64,000 bases of DNA. It comes from Flaccisagitta enflata (taxonomy: Eukaryota > Chaetognatha > Sagittoidea > Aphragmophora). The stretch covers positions 44,392,001 through 44,456,000 of the forward strand of contig OZ231126.1 in the NCBI GenBank assembly GCA_965153355.1, written 5' to 3'. The position numbers and the translations under genes are program-made. The notes beneath the pieces were generated by a model, which worked only from the letters and a program-made list of their open reading frames with translations, was not told the DNA's origin and did no database searches. Positions 1 to 13,720 of the stretch are shown one piece after another (within the stretch, counting starts at the first letter, position 1; every line of letters starts with the position of its first letter).

Positions 1-744
1 TTTAACCCCCAGTTACGTTACAAAAGATTCGATGGAAAAGCCCCACGCGGTCGTTCGCGCCGAAGCAATGATGCTCCTCGCCATAAACCTCCTCAGTCCC
101 CTCGTTTTACCTCCGCACTTCCATAAATCCCTCTTCATCTCATTTTCTCCCTGCTCCCGACCCTTGGCTATTCTCGCCTCCCTCCCCCCCCCCCACTTAC
201 GAACTCACACCGCCCCCCCGCCCTCCTCTTTCCTCCCCACGTGTGGCTATTATTACCCCCCACGTAAACCGTTATCTCAGATGTTTCTAGAGTTTCCCCG
301 AAATTTCTCAGCTGAGTGGACATAACAGCGATTAACAGGAGAACGTAGGTCCAGGCGAGCGAATAAGGCGGAAGAAACGTGGCAACAAATCATCGTCTTT
401 CTAGTTTTCTCTCTATTCTTTCATTTTTTTCTGCCTTGCTTTTTTCCAACCCTTTCTTCCTCTCTTAACTCGTTCCTCGATCTTCAAAATTATCTTAGGT
501 TGAACTCTTTGTCTTCTCATAAGCTTTCCAGTATGCCTTGCAAGCATCCGCTGTGTGGGTCCTATTCGCCATTTTTTTCGAGGATGCGAAATCGACCAAT
601 ATCGTGATTTCGGGGCATTACTGCCCCTACCGAATCAACTGCGAATCAGTTACGGACCTGCAGTACGCCCTCTAGCCTTCCTCGTGGGAAGATTCGTTGA
701 AAAGCGTCACGAAACTTCATGCCGAACGTTTCTCAACGCCTCAT
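1..744. other. Unassigned sequence
   Basis: C/T-rich to about 540, then mixed. An ATG-led open frame near 32-325 has coding-looking first 20 codons but becomes a Pro/Ser pyrimidine translation; no splice partner is visible. I do not call a gene. Confidence 0.4.
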
Positions 745-1260
745 TCGAGTGTGTCAAAATTTAAAAAACTTTTTTGATCAGATCGTCATCATCAAGGAGT
801 GTTGGGACACTAATTTTAAGCTACTTACCATTTTTCTTTTTCTTAATTTCATTCATCTTCCGTTTTTTTTAAATCGCCATTTAGCCCCTAATTTGTATAT
901 TGTAGTGCAGCTGGTTTTGCACCGGGATTCTTGATCATAAGAATAAAAATCAGAACCCATTTCTTATCTTATTCGTTAATCTAAAAAGAATTGGTTAAAA
1001 TATTTTACTTTTCATAAGAAGAAATAGTAATAAAAAAAACATATTTTTTTGAATAATATATCAATCTCATTTTCAACAAAACTGGGTAGAGTCGCTAAAA
1101 GTATATATATTTTTGACAATCTTTACTCGCGCTAAAAAAACGGAAGATGATTGAAATTGAAAAAAATAAAAATGGTAAGTGTCTTGTAATTAGTGTCTTC
1201 ACACTCCCTGATGATGATGAGCTGATCAAAAGACCTTTTATATATTGACACACCCGAACG
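745..1260. mobile_element. Fold-back element FB-a
   Basis: The left arm from 745 to about 870 (AGTGTGTCAAAAT, TTTGATCAGATCGTCATCAT, CACTAATTTTAAG, CTTACCATTTTT) recurs in reverse complement at about 1140-1260. The spacer of about 270 bp is A/T-rich. No coding capacity. Confidence 0.75.
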
Positions 1261-1404
1261 CCTCATTCTTAATTCTTAACCTCTGTCTTATCTTCTCTTC
1301 GTGTATGTCTCATTTAACGTTTTGATCTGTATGTCTATCATGTGAATAAAGTGCATATAAGCGATCCAATATTGGTTGTACATCCGGTCATGTTTTTCTT
1401 TATA

Positions 1405-1582
1405 AACAAGGCCGGATACACGGCCAATACCAGTCGCGGACGGGTGGGCAGGGGCGGAAATGCGCGTTTTCACACTTTCAAACTCGTCACCACGGACCAA
1501 CCAACCGACCAACCGACCAACCAACCAACCGACGGACGGACGGACAAAGCCTCTTATAGAGTCGCTAGTACGCGACTAAAAA
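1405..1582 (+). mobile_element. DHE (dual-hairpin element), full-length
   Basis: DHE is a label used only in this report. The copy begins AACAAG + GGCCGgatacaCGGCC hairpin, then the head GCGGACGGGTGGGCAGGGGC. It continues with GCGCGTTTTCACACTTTC, a (GACC/GACG)n body and CTCTTATAGAG. It ends in the hairpin AGTCGC...GCGACT plus AAAAA. No protein is encoded and no target-site duplication is evident. The class is unknown. Confidence 0.85.
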
Positions 1583-2054
1583 CTCATAGCATTGTCCAAA
1601 TCGATTCAGCTTAGTGTCGTAACTGGCGTTTTAAGGTGGCGTGAGTCATGCTTTCTCACAATTCTTTGGTTCTCTTGTTATTTGTTACTCAATTTCTTGG
1701 TAAACAAGCAAACAAACAAAAAATGTTTAAGGATTAAGGAACTCCTTCAAAGAAGAGAGAGAGTTGTAACAAGGGCGGTAACCGTTGAAATTCACCGACT
1801 GTCAAAACTAAGAAAAAGTAACCGGTTGTTTTATGGCATTTTTTAACAGAAAAATTATCCAAAGCCTTCCTTAACCAACCAGTCATTCTTCCCCCCCCCC
1901 CATCCCCACCCTCTCTGCGTAAGACTCGTACCTCTCACAATCTGAGACGCTGGTTTTCTTCAACCATTAATCCCTTGATGCCCAGGCCTCCCTCTCTTCG
2001 TTTTTTACAAGCAAACTAACTCTTAAACAAATGGAAGTAGGATGATACGCCAAG

Positions 2055-2056
<2 letters not shown>

Positions 2057-2099
<43 letters not shown>
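2057..2099. repeat. (GA)n microsatellite
   Basis: Pure GA run. The Gly/Pro-rich open frames next to it (about 2142-2320) come from a GCC-rich triplet stretch and are not credible genes. Confidence 0.97.
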
Positions 2100-2101
<2 letters not shown>

Positions 2102-2705
2102 AATAGATAAAAAAAACCTCAGAAACTGACCGCCTTCAGTTATGATGTATGGTAACCAAAGAAAAATGGTGCAGCTAAGGTTTGGCCAAAACTTGCCGCC
2201 ACCGCTGCCGCCACCGCCTGCGTCACGGCCACCACCGCCGCCTCTTCCGCCGCCACTATTGCCCTTCAGCCGCGGCGGGGAAAAAGAAAAAGAATTGTTG
2301 GGCGTCTCCTTATTTGCCAAATTTATTTCCCGAATTTTGAAAGAATTATGGCGTTCAAAGTGGTTCGCTTAAAACAGTTCTGGGACGATCATTTTTATCA
2401 GGAAAAAAACTGAAGGCATAGAAAAAAAATAAATAAAAAAAGTAAGAACCCAAATACGGGGGAAAAGCGCCAAAATGTTTTTCTTTCTTTTCACAAAGTC
2501 ATGAAAATGTCACGACATAAAAGACATGAAAAAAAAAAATGAACTAATCGCTGAAAGTTAATTAGTCAACCAAGCCAAGAAAAAGAAATTCTTAGTACAT
2601 CCGCTTCTACGGCTCTTTTTCCAGATTGAAAACCACTTTCGTTATATTACGTCCGTCTTTCTAACACCGGCATCAACCTAAATCCCTATACCGTTTGGTC
2701 AAAAT

Positions 2706-2707
<2 letters not shown>

Positions 2708-2773
<66 letters not shown>
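2708..2773. repeat. (GA)n microsatellite
   Basis: Uninterrupted GA run of 66 bp. Confidence 0.98.
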
Positions 2774-2775
<2 letters not shown>

Positions 2776-3375
2776 CTTTTTCTCTTCGCCCGTAAAACCA
2801 GAATAAAGCCTAAGATTTTTAAGACCAGCAGAAAATATGGTGGCATTATCGGCAGCCCAAGAGAGATAGAGAAGAGTAAAACGATGAATAACGCGATGGG
2901 ATGAGGGAGGGGGGAAAGGAAAGTGGTGGTCAAAAAGGAAGGTTAAACACTGACTTACTCGGGGAGGGAGGAGTGATGAAGGGGTTTACGAAGGCGCTTG
3001 GGCAGTTTCATCGGCAGACCAAAGAAACAAAGGATAACCAGTGAGACCAAGACTGTTATACGCAGATGGGGGGACTTGGGGGTAACGCGGCGGTCGTGGT
3101 AGTGTAGGGAAAGGAAAGTGGGTGAATATCACGTGCTGGAAGACCGACAGATTAAGGCAAACAGAAGACATTATGCAAGAGAAAATTAACCGAATTCATT
3201 TAAATGACCCTTTCAATCAATTCATGAAGAAAGACAAGCAACGGATGAAATGACAACAATAACAACAACAACAACAAAAAAGAAAAAAAAAGAAACACAA
3301 ATAAGACAAGGCATAAACGAATAATACCTTATCATTCTTAAATACAATCTTTGCAGCAATCATGAAGACACAATA

Positions 3376-4145
3376 TACCCTATCTTCAAAAGCAACTGTA
3401 ACCAGCAAAAGTTGTATTATGTGATAACTATTCCTATTACAAAATTGGGATTTTTTCTATCTTAAAGCATATCAACTGTGATTTCTTCATGCAAAATTTC
3501 AGCACTTTTTATCGAATGGTTTAGCTTCTGCACTATTTTAAAGTAGGACACCATTTATGGTGAAACAACTGTCTATTTCAAATATGAATGGGGGTGTTTG
3601 ACTTCAAACTTACGAAACTTTTAAACGCTTTGAGCTAAGATTTTGGTATTGGTCTCAAATTGAAGATTTTTTGAAGGGGACAATATCAGGTTTTAGAAAA
3701 ACCCATATTTAGATGTTTTTATTAGGTTCTTATTGAGTTTTTCCCTGATTTTTCATATTTCAATAACATTTCATGTTAAAAATTTATTTTTCTTTATAAC
3801 AATATCTTATGATTACACACAATATGATTGAAAATCTTATTAGTAATTGAGATAATTTAGTCTGGGATAAATCCAGATACTCAAAATCAATCTTTTTGCT
3901 ATTTGCACTAGGTGGAATAAAATTTTGCTTTTTTATTCTATATTAAAATTGCAATATTTTGGGGAAATTTGGATATTTTTCAAAATGATGTAGAAGCTAA
4001 ACCACTTGATAAAAAGTGTTGAAATTTTGCATGAAGAAACCGCAGTCAATATGCTTTAAGATAGAAAAAATCCGAATTTTGTAATAGGAATAGTTTCCAC
4101 ACAGTACAACTTATGCTGGTTACAGTTGCTTTTGAAGACAGGGTA
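3376..4145. mobile_element. Fold-back element FB-b
   Basis: Outer ends TACCCTATCTTCAAAAGC and GCTTTTGAAGACAGGGTA. Arms of about 170 bp (to about 3545 and from about 3975) with good complementarity. A/T-rich middle. Confidence 0.8.
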
Positions 4146-4319
4146 CAGTCAAATGGACTGATGGACGCGTTCTGTCCACAATCCCATATCTACGTGCGCT
4201 TACTTGCACATGCGCGCACTGATGTGTTTGTGGGTGTGTCTCCTGAGTTTTGTATTTGCGAAGCTGCGTAGAAGAGGTCAGCCGCTTTGACCAAAGAGGA
4301 AGGAAAAGAAAGAGCAAGA

Positions 4320-4420
4320 GAAGAGAGAGAGAGAGAGAGAAAGAGAAAGAGAGAGAGATTAGTCAATGACAATGACGGAGAGATAGGTAGACAAGAGATA
4401 AGAGAGAAAGGATGAGAGGA

Positions 4421-4480
<60 letters not shown>

Positions 4481-4535
4481 GAGAAAGAAAGAGAGAAGAA
4501 AGAAAAAAAGAAAGAGACAATGAAAGAAAGGAAAA

Positions 4536-4623
<88 letters not shown>

Positions 4624-4680
4624 AAAATGAAAGAAAACAAAACAGAGAAAGAGAGAAAAGAGAAAAAAGAGAGAGAAATT
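4320..4680. repeat. (GA)n then (GAAA)n microsatellite complex
   Basis: GA run at 4324-4358; GAAA run from about 4420 to 4625 with a non-perfect middle near 4480-4535; a GA/AAAG tail to 4680. Confidence 0.97.
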
Positions 4681-4907
4681 GAGAGGGGGCAAGAAGTGCG
4701 GTCAGTTTGTGCGGTCAGTTTTGGAGCAATTCCTTGGGCGGACACCGGTCAGCCTGGCAGCGGCGGACACCGGGCAGCCGGACGCAAGATTTATGCTCAG
4801 TTGGGGCTCACAGAAAAGGTAAACACAATTATTTTCGGACGGACCGAACAATAGAAAGCCAAAACAAGAATCAGAAAGGAAGAAAAAAGAGAGATAGATG
4901 AGGGAGT

Positions 4908-4911
<4 letters not shown>

Positions 4912-4950
<39 letters not shown>

Positions 4951-4968
4951 AGAGAAAGAGAAAGAGAG

Positions 4969-4999
<31 letters not shown>

Positions 5000-5007
5000 G
5001 AAAGAGA
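4912..5007. repeat. (GA)n/(GAAA)n microsatellite
   Basis: GA units change into AAAGAG units. Confidence 0.95.
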
Positions 5008-5117
5008 GTATTCAACAAAATCTCCCGGGGCCTGGAATCGCCAAATAGAGATCTCCTCCACTCCTCGGAGAAGCCAAGAAGAACGTCAATGGATAAACGC
5101 GCCAGGAAGGAGTAAGG

Positions 5118-5262
5118 AAGAGAAGTAGAGGTGTGGTGGAAGAGAAGTAGAGAGGTGTGGTGGAAGAGAAGTAGAGAGGCGTGGTGGAAGACAAGTAGAG
5201 AGGTGTGGTGGAAGAGAAGTAGAGAGGTGTGGTGGAAGAGAAGTGGAGAGGTGTGGTGGAAG
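5118..5262. repeat. 24-bp minisatellite, ~6 copies
   Basis: Unit GAAGAGAAGTAGAGAGGTGT + GGTG. Copies differ by single bases (for example GACAAG, GCGTGG). Confidence 0.92.
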
Positions 5263-5280
5263 AGAGACCACGGATGAAAG

Positions 5281-5876
5281 GTGGTGGATGTCGTTGGAAT
5301 CGATCTTGAAACTGAAAGTCAGCTGGTGAAAGACTACGAATGGATGGTAGTAACGGTAGTGAGTCGATTGTACAACTTACATTTCAAATATCAAGTTTGT
5401 CAGATGAAATTAAAAGAGTTAAATACCTTCCTCCAGTTTAGCCTGTTATTCCACGAACCCCACTGTAGGTGGTGACAGAACTTAGACGAAGGTGGGCAAA
5501 CAGGATGGACGCACAGGTGGATTGCAGGAGGAAGTAAACTGGTGAGAAAAGATTACGGTCAAAAAGTTGTGGCGGTTGCAGAGGTGGTAATGTAGTGAAA
5601 ATTGTGATGTAACCATTCTAAGCATGATGTAGGTATTGTAGGTGAGAGATGACAGCTCAAGAGTACAGAAAGGTGTGAAGAGACTATGGCAGGTGGGAGA
5701 TGGAAATGATTAAGAGAAGGAGAAGGGGGAGGGGTGAAATAGATGATTTGGAGAGAAGATTCGATGTTCTTGCAAAGGGTATGACACTTTTTCACGTCAT
5801 AAAACGTCGTTACCTCATAACTCCTTACGGCCCCTGACGACTTCTAAAATAGTTTCAAAGAGACGGAATGGTCGCG
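5281..5876. other. Unassigned sequence
   Basis: A 64-codon open frame at 5281-5475 has a mixed composition, but no splice sites or neighbours support it. The rest is G/A-rich. Confidence 0.35.
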
Positions 5877-6245
<369 letters not shown>

Positions 6246-6773
6246 TCTTTGAATTCTCTTCCTATATTTATGCAAAAATGATTTGAATAAGGTTGTAAAA
6301 AAAGGAGGACGTACAAGGAAAGGCATAAAAGGAGGTGTTTTTACGACTAAAAGCCCAAAGTTGGGGAAAAGAATGAATAGTCGAAACCGCGACCAAAACG
6401 ATTTCAAAAAGTGCTCCAAAAGCATAACAGTATTCATATATGCTTAAAAGATATCATTTTCCTTTCGTCTTTTTTAGCTTCGCAGCTGGTGAATTGAAAT
6501 TGAATGGATGGCAGATGTTACATTTTCAGATGTGTCTGAAAAGTATAAAGGACGATTTTCAGAGAAATTTGGAATAGGTCTAGTGAATGCAAGTCTTTCA
6601 TCCAAATAATACCTATAATAGTCTATCATAGAAATAATACCCAGAGTAAAGATTTTATCCAACATCCTGTCAGCAGTTTGTTCAAAAGTAATGTTCAAAA
6701 GTGCATTCTCAACGCTGCGCTGCCATGACTCTCGAAGTGAGGCACTCTTAACGGAAAGAATGCTTTTTTTTTC

Positions 6774-6931
6774 TTTTTAGTTGCGGACACGCAACTCTAT
6801 AAAAGCCTTTGTCCGTCGGTCCGTCCGTCGGTCCGTCCGTCCGTGAACACGAATTGAAAAGTGTGAAAACGCGCATTTCCGCCCATGCCCACCCGTCCGC
6901 AACTGGTATTGGCCGTGTATCCGGCCTTGTT
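6774..6931 (-). mobile_element. DHE, full-length
   Basis: Reverse orientation: TTTTT, then hairpin AGTTGCGgacaCGCAACT, then the GTCC/GTCG body, head, and a 5' hairpin GGCCG/CGGCC ending CTTGTT. About 158 bp, close to the shortest complete form. Confidence 0.85.
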
Positions 6932-7424
6932 TGAAGGAAAAGATCATTTTTGCCAAAATATGATTGTGGTTTTTTTGGGGAGTGGAAAGAAGGAAGAAAG
7001 AAAAAGAAAAGGAATAGTCACTTTGGGAATTGAATGTCAATTCGATGAAAAACGATAAAACGCCGTCTAGAGAATGCTTTTAACGGTTAACTGACAGGCG
7101 TCACCGACAAACGAAATCTTCTTGTTCCTTCTCTAGAGCAAAGGTTTTTTTTAAGAAATAAAAAAAGATGATTTTCCTGTACTGCTCAAATCTGGATTTG
7201 ATGAGATTTCTTGAACAGCTTTAAATCAATCATATGGTGAAACTATCGATTTTCTTGACATGATGATTACATTGTACGAATCAACAGATCACCTTTTTCT
7301 GGACAAATTGAATATCTTACATTAACGCGAGCTCTTTTGGATGGAAAGTTGATCGATTGATTGCAAAAAAGGAACGGTTGGAACGAAACTATGAGGTAGG
7401 AAAAAGATAGGGGAAAAAGTTAGA

Positions 7425-7627
7425 ACAAGTGACGCGGGGTCACAATATCGTTGTGGACGGGTGGGCAGGGAAAGCCCCCCATCCACACCCAACACCTTTC
7501 CTAATAAAAACAAAAAGCTTCTAAAACATTTGTTTTCCCACTTTTTGACTCATGCTGACGGTCGGACGGACCAACGGACAGACGGACGGACGGAGCCTCT
7601 TATAGAGTTGCGTCTCCGCAACTAAAA
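7425..7627 (+). mobile_element. DHE, GTGAC-hairpin subfamily
   Basis: Starts AACAAGTGACGCGGGGTCAC, so the 5' hairpin is GTGAC/GTCAC instead of GGCCG/CGGCC. The head is followed by a CCCCCCATCCACACCC segment. Ends in AGTTGCGtctcCGCAACT plus AAAA. Confidence 0.82.
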
Positions 7628-8169
7628 GGGCAAAAATAATAGGCCCAAGGGTGGCACTGGCAGCGACTTATTTCGTTAGAAAAAGTAGCGCGCATCAGCG
7701 TCAGCCTAAACCACCGACGCCGATCTTGATCATCGCTGACAAACAGATCAACGCCGTTCCCACAGGCGTCATCACATGGGCTTTTAGCGGAGCTGGCAAC
7801 AACACAATGATGCACGTTGTCACCAGCGTCATCTTACGCCCGCGCCTGTATCACCGGTATCATCTTACGCGAGCGGCTTCATCACCCGCGGCGTCCTCTT
7901 AACTTTTTCGAGCGCGGTTCCATCACCGGCGCGGCGTCACATCCGTTCCTACAAACCATCAGCGCCGCCAAACGGTTGCCATCGGCGTTACCGTCGGGAA
8001 TTTCAAGCCTCAGCAAAGCCGCCGCATCATAATAGATTTCTTTCCCTCCTTTTTTTTTCTTTTTGAAAAAAAAGAGAAAATGGAATTCTCACCGTAATGA
8101 AGGAAGGACCCGTTTATAGCTATACGAGGCGGCAATGATGCCGCACACAATTTCAGAACGGAAGCGAGA

Positions 8170-8800
8170 ATAGTCGCAAAAGCGTTAGATGGTCAGCGGT
8201 ACCCGTGCCCTGCCTAAGTAGGTTGTGGTTCAATTTGAGGGGGGAGCAGGGCAGCGGCCCCGAAGGGGTCGATGACCTATGCTTTCACACATATGGGGGA
8301 TTTTCTCCTTCTCCTTCTCCTTCTTCTCCTCCTCCTTCTCCTTCTTCTCCTCCTCCGTCCCTCCCCCCTCAAATCCCAGTCTCAAGGCCCAAATTCCAGT
8401 CTCGAGGCCCAAATCCCAGCCTCAAGGCCCAAATCCCAGCCTCAAGGCCCAAATCCTAGCCTGGAGGCTGAGATTTGGGCCTCAAGGCGTGGATCTTGGC
8501 CTCTTGGCTGAGATTTTGACATTGAGGCTGAGATTTGGGCCTCAAGACTGAAATCTGGGCCTTGAGGCTAGGATTTGGGCCTTGAGGCTAGGATTTGGGC
8601 CTCGAGGCTAGGATTTGGGCCTCGAGGCTGGGATGTGGGCCTCAAGACTGGGATTTGGGCCTCGAGACTGGAATTTGGGCCTCGAGACTGGGATTTGAGG
8701 GGGGGGACGTAGAAGGAGAAGAAGGAGAAGGAGAAGGAGAAAATCCCCCATATGTGTGAAAGCATAGGTCATCGACCCCTTCGGGGCCGCTGCCCAAAAA
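8170..8800 (+). mobile_element. PBE (palindromic box element), full palindromic form
   Basis: PBE is a label used only here. It starts ATAGTCGCAAAAGCGTTAG, GGTCAGCGGTACCCGTGC. Then GGCCCCGAAGGGGTC, GACCTATGCTTTCACACATA and a pyrimidine tract. An array of CCTCAAGGCCCAAATCCCAG units follows, then the same in reverse complement (GGCTGGGATTTGGGCCTC). The mirrored arm comes next, ending GGGGCCGCTGCCCAAAAA. Nothing is encoded. Confidence 0.85.
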
Positions 8801-8937
8801 GGAGGAGAGGAACGATAGAGGAGAGAGCTCAAAGAGGACAACAACGACCGGGAAACATGACGGTTAGAGTATGGTGCAAAATGGGGAGAAAGTGGTGGTG
8901 ATGATGATGAAGAGGTGTTGAAGGGCTAGTAAAGCTG

Positions 8938-9096
8938 AACAAGGCCGGATACACGGCCAATACCAGTTGCGGACGGGTGGGCATGGGGGGATATGCGCGT
9001 TTTCCCGCTTTCGACTCGTGCTGATGGACCGACGGACGGACGGACGGACGGACGGACGGACAAAGCCTCTTATAGTTGCGTGTCCGCAACTAAAAA
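8938..9096 (+). mobile_element. DHE, full-length
   Basis: GGCCG-type 5' hairpin, GACGG tandem body of about seven units, 3' hairpin TTGCGtgtcCGCAA followed by AAAAA. Confidence 0.85.
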
Positions 9097-9447
9097 GAAG
9101 AGAGGTAAATGAGAAAAAAAACTGGGTTTGGATTCAGGCTTTTTTGGAACAAGAAATTTGGCACAGTTGAGACACGGAGAAGGTAAGGCGGGGGGGGGAG
9201 GGAAAACGTCACCATAAAAGTGGAAATGACGAAGAATGTGGCAAAAAGGTGAAGGAGAGAGCAAGAAAGATGGAAAACCAGAAATAAGCGTTACTCACCA
9301 GCACAGCCTACGCCTACGGCAACAAAAATCAAAACAAGAAATAAATAATCTGCGAAAAGAGGAGATACTGAGAGGAAGGAGAACATAGAATTTGATGATA
9401 TGAAGTTTGCCAAAAAGTGAATGGCCCGCAGTAGGGGTTAGCCAAGA

Positions 9448-9449
<2 letters not shown>

Positions 9450-9513
<64 letters not shown>
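9450..9513. repeat. (GA)n microsatellite
   Basis: Pure GA run. A CT tract in inverted orientation follows 160 bp later. Confidence 0.97.
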
Positions 9514-9516
<3 letters not shown>

Positions 9517-9670
9517 GTTGTCCAATGGTTGCGACAACGGGTTTATTGAAGACAAGAACGAAGTATGGCCCATACTTTAGGGCGACAAATCAAAAATTGC
9601 CGCCGCCCGAAAAATGATGACTCGGACCTATCATTTCCATTCCCACACCAGAGACCTTTAAATATTCTCC

Positions 9671-9697
9671 TATTCTCTCTTTCTCTGTCTCTCTCTT

Positions 9698-9787
<90 letters not shown>
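9671..9787. repeat. (CT)n microsatellite
   Basis: Imperfect first 40 bp, then pure CT. Confidence 0.97.
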
Positions 9788-9789
<2 letters not shown>

Positions 9790-9907
9790 GGTTGTAAATT
9801 TTGGATTTCCTACTTTTACTTGACCGAATGTGGGTTATGGTTTTGGGTTAGAGATATGAGAGGAGCCAAATCAAAACCAAAAGAGAATAAGGAATATAAA
9901 AAGAATG

Positions 9908-10012
9908 TTTAAGAAAGAAAGAAAGACAGAAAGACAAAAAGACAGAAAAAAAGAAAGAAGGAAAGAAGGAACGAAAGAAAGAAGGAACGAAATAAAGAAA
10001 TAAAGAAAGAGT
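9908..10012. repeat. (AAAG/AAGG)n purine-rich repeat
   Basis: GAAAGAAAGACAGAAAGAC-like units, degenerate. Confidence 0.85.
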
Positions 10013-10290
10013 AACAACATTGACATAAAAAGAGAAAAGTAGTAGTGTCCTCACACGCACGAGATGTAAAAGGCGGATGACACCGCAGAGAATCGCGGCA
10101 CGGAGGCGTCACTACGCGAGTTAACGACCGCGCTTGCCTTCAAGAGGTTGACAGACTGACGGACGGACGACCATAAACCATTTCTACATGGAATCATCGA
10201 CTTAATATTTGATATCAAAGTCCAGGATTGATTTTTGTGCGCGAGCGCACGATATGAAAAAGTGGGATTGATTTCTTATCTCAGATGGCA

Positions 10291-10291
<1 letters not shown>

Positions 10292-10345
<54 letters not shown>
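10292..10345. repeat. (GA)n microsatellite
   Basis: Pure GA run just upstream of a DHE. Confidence 0.97.
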
Positions 10346-10348
<3 letters not shown>

Positions 10349-10433
10349 CACAGAAGAAAAGGCATTTGTCAAACGCGCACCTCGACTGGTTAAGTGCGTG
10401 CAAATCGCGCAACATGCGCGCGTGAATAAACGC

Positions 10434-10655
10434 AACAAGTGACGCGGGGTCACAATATCGTTGCGGACGAGTGGACAGGGGCTTCCAACCCCATCTACAC
10501 CTAAATCCCCATCCTCAACACACAAACATACACAAAAAGTACCTAAAACGCTCGTTTTTCAACTTTGAGACTCGGATCACCACGGATCGATGGACGGACC
10601 GACGGACCAATGGACAGGCAGAGCCACTTATAGAGTTGCGTGTCCGCAACTAAAA
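10434..10655 (+). mobile_element. DHE, GTGAC-hairpin subfamily
   Basis: GTGAC/GTCAC 5' hairpin, head, ATCTACACC segment, AAAACGCTCGTTTTTC, GACC body, and 3' hairpin AGTTGCGtgtcCGCAACT followed by AAAA. Confidence 0.82.
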
Positions 10656-11074
10656 GCAACCACCCCTTTTATGTCTTCTCCTCCTTCTCTGACTATCTCT
10701 GCTTCCTTGTGCTTCTCCTTTTCTTCATCATTTTTTTTCTTTCTCTTTCACTTTTACCTCCTCTTTCTAATTTTTTTCTAATTCTTCCTTTTTGTCTACT
10801 TATCCATCCCCTCCATCACCTTCTCAACTACCCTCCCCTCCGGCCTTTCCCACCATCTCTCCAATATCGTCATTTCTTCCTCCCGCTTTTCCATCATTCT
10901 TCATTGGCCATTTCCGGTGATAGGCACACACACGTTTGCGCGTGCGCGTTTTCACGTACATTTGAGTGCGAGACATGAAACGTCGTCGTCGTCGACGTTG
11001 TCAAAAGAAGGGTGACACGCAATCATCCTGTCCATTGGCTTTTTTTTTCACGAAGGATGAGTTATGAATGTCCG

Positions 11075-11076
<2 letters not shown>

Positions 11077-11158
<82 letters not shown>
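11077..11158. repeat. (CT)n microsatellite
   Basis: Pure CT run, 82 bp. Confidence 0.97.
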
Positions 11159-11161
<3 letters not shown>

Positions 11162-11283
11162 GCTGGTAAATCCTTTGCTGACGCCTTATCGACTGGAAAC
11201 AAAAATATGCTCAGGTTCGACGGACATTTATCTTTTTAGGCCGCGCGACAACAGACCTGACTGACAAATTTATGTCTTGAGCG

Positions 11284-11345
11284 GTTCGTTTGGTCGTTGT
11301 TGAATGGTTTGGTCGTTGTTGAATGGTTTGGTCGGTTCGATTGGT
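11284..11345. repeat. ~20-bp tandem repeat (GGTCGTTGTTGAATGGTTT)
   Basis: About three units, the last diverging to GGTCGGTTCGATTGGTTT. Confidence 0.75.
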
Positions 11346-11526
11346 TTCGTGCGTGTGGTCAGTTGGCCATGATTGATCGACTCAGAAATGCGACATTCTC
11401 TCGGACATTTTTGTTCTTCCCGTGAGCTTATGGTTGTTGTTGATTTTGACTGCATGTTAGAGTATTCACTGTTCAGCTTGAAACATCAGCATAGGCCGTA
11501 AGTGCGTAGCTCCTTCCCTTCCCCTC

Positions 11527-12883
<1,357 letters not shown>

Positions 12884-13009
12884 CTTAACATGTGATTCGC
12901 TTATCATGTGATTCGCTTATCACGTGATTTGCTTATCACGTAATGTGTCTCTCGTGTGATGTGTCTATCGTGTGATGTGTCTATCACGTGATGTGTCTAT
13001 CACGTGGTG
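12884..13009. repeat. 16-bp minisatellite with CACGTG boxes, ~8 copies
   Basis: Unit CTTATCACGTGATTTG evolving to TCTATCACGTGATGTG. Three units carry a perfect CACGTG E-box palindrome; the rest have CATGTG, CACGTA or CGTGTG. Confidence 0.9.
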
Positions 13010-13246
13010 TTGCAGTGCGCGGGTTTCGACTCTGACCTTTGAAACCAATTTCCTCCTTTCAAGGATTTATGGAAACGTGGAAAAAGTAAGCAATTCACAA
13101 CAGCAAACGACCAACGACAACAACAAAACAACAACAACAACGAAAAAAACAAGGACAGCTAGATGGACAACAGTTACAGAAGGAACCAAACGAGAATGAG
13201 ACAACAAATAAACAATTTCTTTGCAAGAAAACAATAAGGGCGATAA

Positions 13247-13248
13247 CG

Positions 13249-13292
<44 letters not shown>
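13247..13292. repeat. (CAA)n microsatellite
   Basis: About 15 CAA units; looser CAA-rich sequence also at 13100-13145. Confidence 0.95.
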
Positions 13293-13293
<1 letters not shown>

Positions 13294-13333
13294 TGGATGA
13301 CCAGAGCCGTTATCTAGATGTTTAGAAAAAAAA

Positions 13334-13396
13334 TCATCTCATATTTCGCTAAAAGTACTTCACGAAAATACTAAAAAGAAAGTGAAGAAAACATAG
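13334..13396. repeat. 63-bp direct repeat, left copy
   Basis: Starts TCATCTCATATTTCGC and ends GAAGAAAACATAG. Every base matches the copy at 13721-13783. Confidence 0.95.
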
Positions 13397-13720
13397 AATG
13401 CCTGAGAATGACCAAGAATACCTTAAAATGACTTAGAATGACTTAGAATGACTTAAAATGACCAAAAATGATGAAATGACCTTATGACCAAAAATGACTT
13501 AAAGTTACTTAGATTTAGAATGACTTAAAATGACTTAGAATCATTTGTTGCACATATCATAGAATGACTTAGAATGCCTTAAAATTACTTAAAATGACTA
13601 AAAATGACTAAAAGAAATACAAGTGATAAAAAAAGTAAAGTGTGACGGACCGACCAACCGACCAACCGACCGACCGACGGACAAAGCGGGTTGTAGAGTC
13701 GCGTGCACGCGACTAAAAAT
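13397..13720 (+). mobile_element. DHE with (AATGACTT)n body, flanked by 63-bp duplications
   Basis: The 5' hairpin and head are absent. Instead there is a tract of AATGACTTAA-like repeats (about 13397-13610). It is followed by AAAGTAAAGTGTGACGGACC, the GACC body, and the 3' hairpin AGTCGCGtgcaCGCGACT plus AAAAA. A 63-bp sequence lies immediately on both sides (13334-13396 and 13721-13783) and is identical in the two places. Confidence 0.75.

Larger units (their letters stand above)
1583..3375. other. Unassigned, A/T-rich with two GA tracts
   Basis: Apart from the microsatellites and a GCC-triplet stretch near 2200, nothing recognisable. No convincing exon. Confidence 0.4.
6246..8169. other. 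Intervals between DHEs, otherwise blank
   Basis: 6246-6773 and 6932-7424 show nothing. 7628-8040 is more G/C-rich with recurring CATCACCRGCGTC phrases (a loose ~20-bp repeat) but no gene. Confidence 0.4.

Noticed and set aside
1405-1582. DHE as a standard Helitron
   Set aside because: The 3' hairpin followed by CTAA is suggestive, but there is no consistent TC 5' end, no A/T target junction I could verify, and the second hairpin at the 5' end is not a canonical Helitron feature. Left open.
5281-5475. 64-codon frame with mixed composition
   Set aside because: Isolated, follows a minisatellite, and has no splice partner or recognisable domain.
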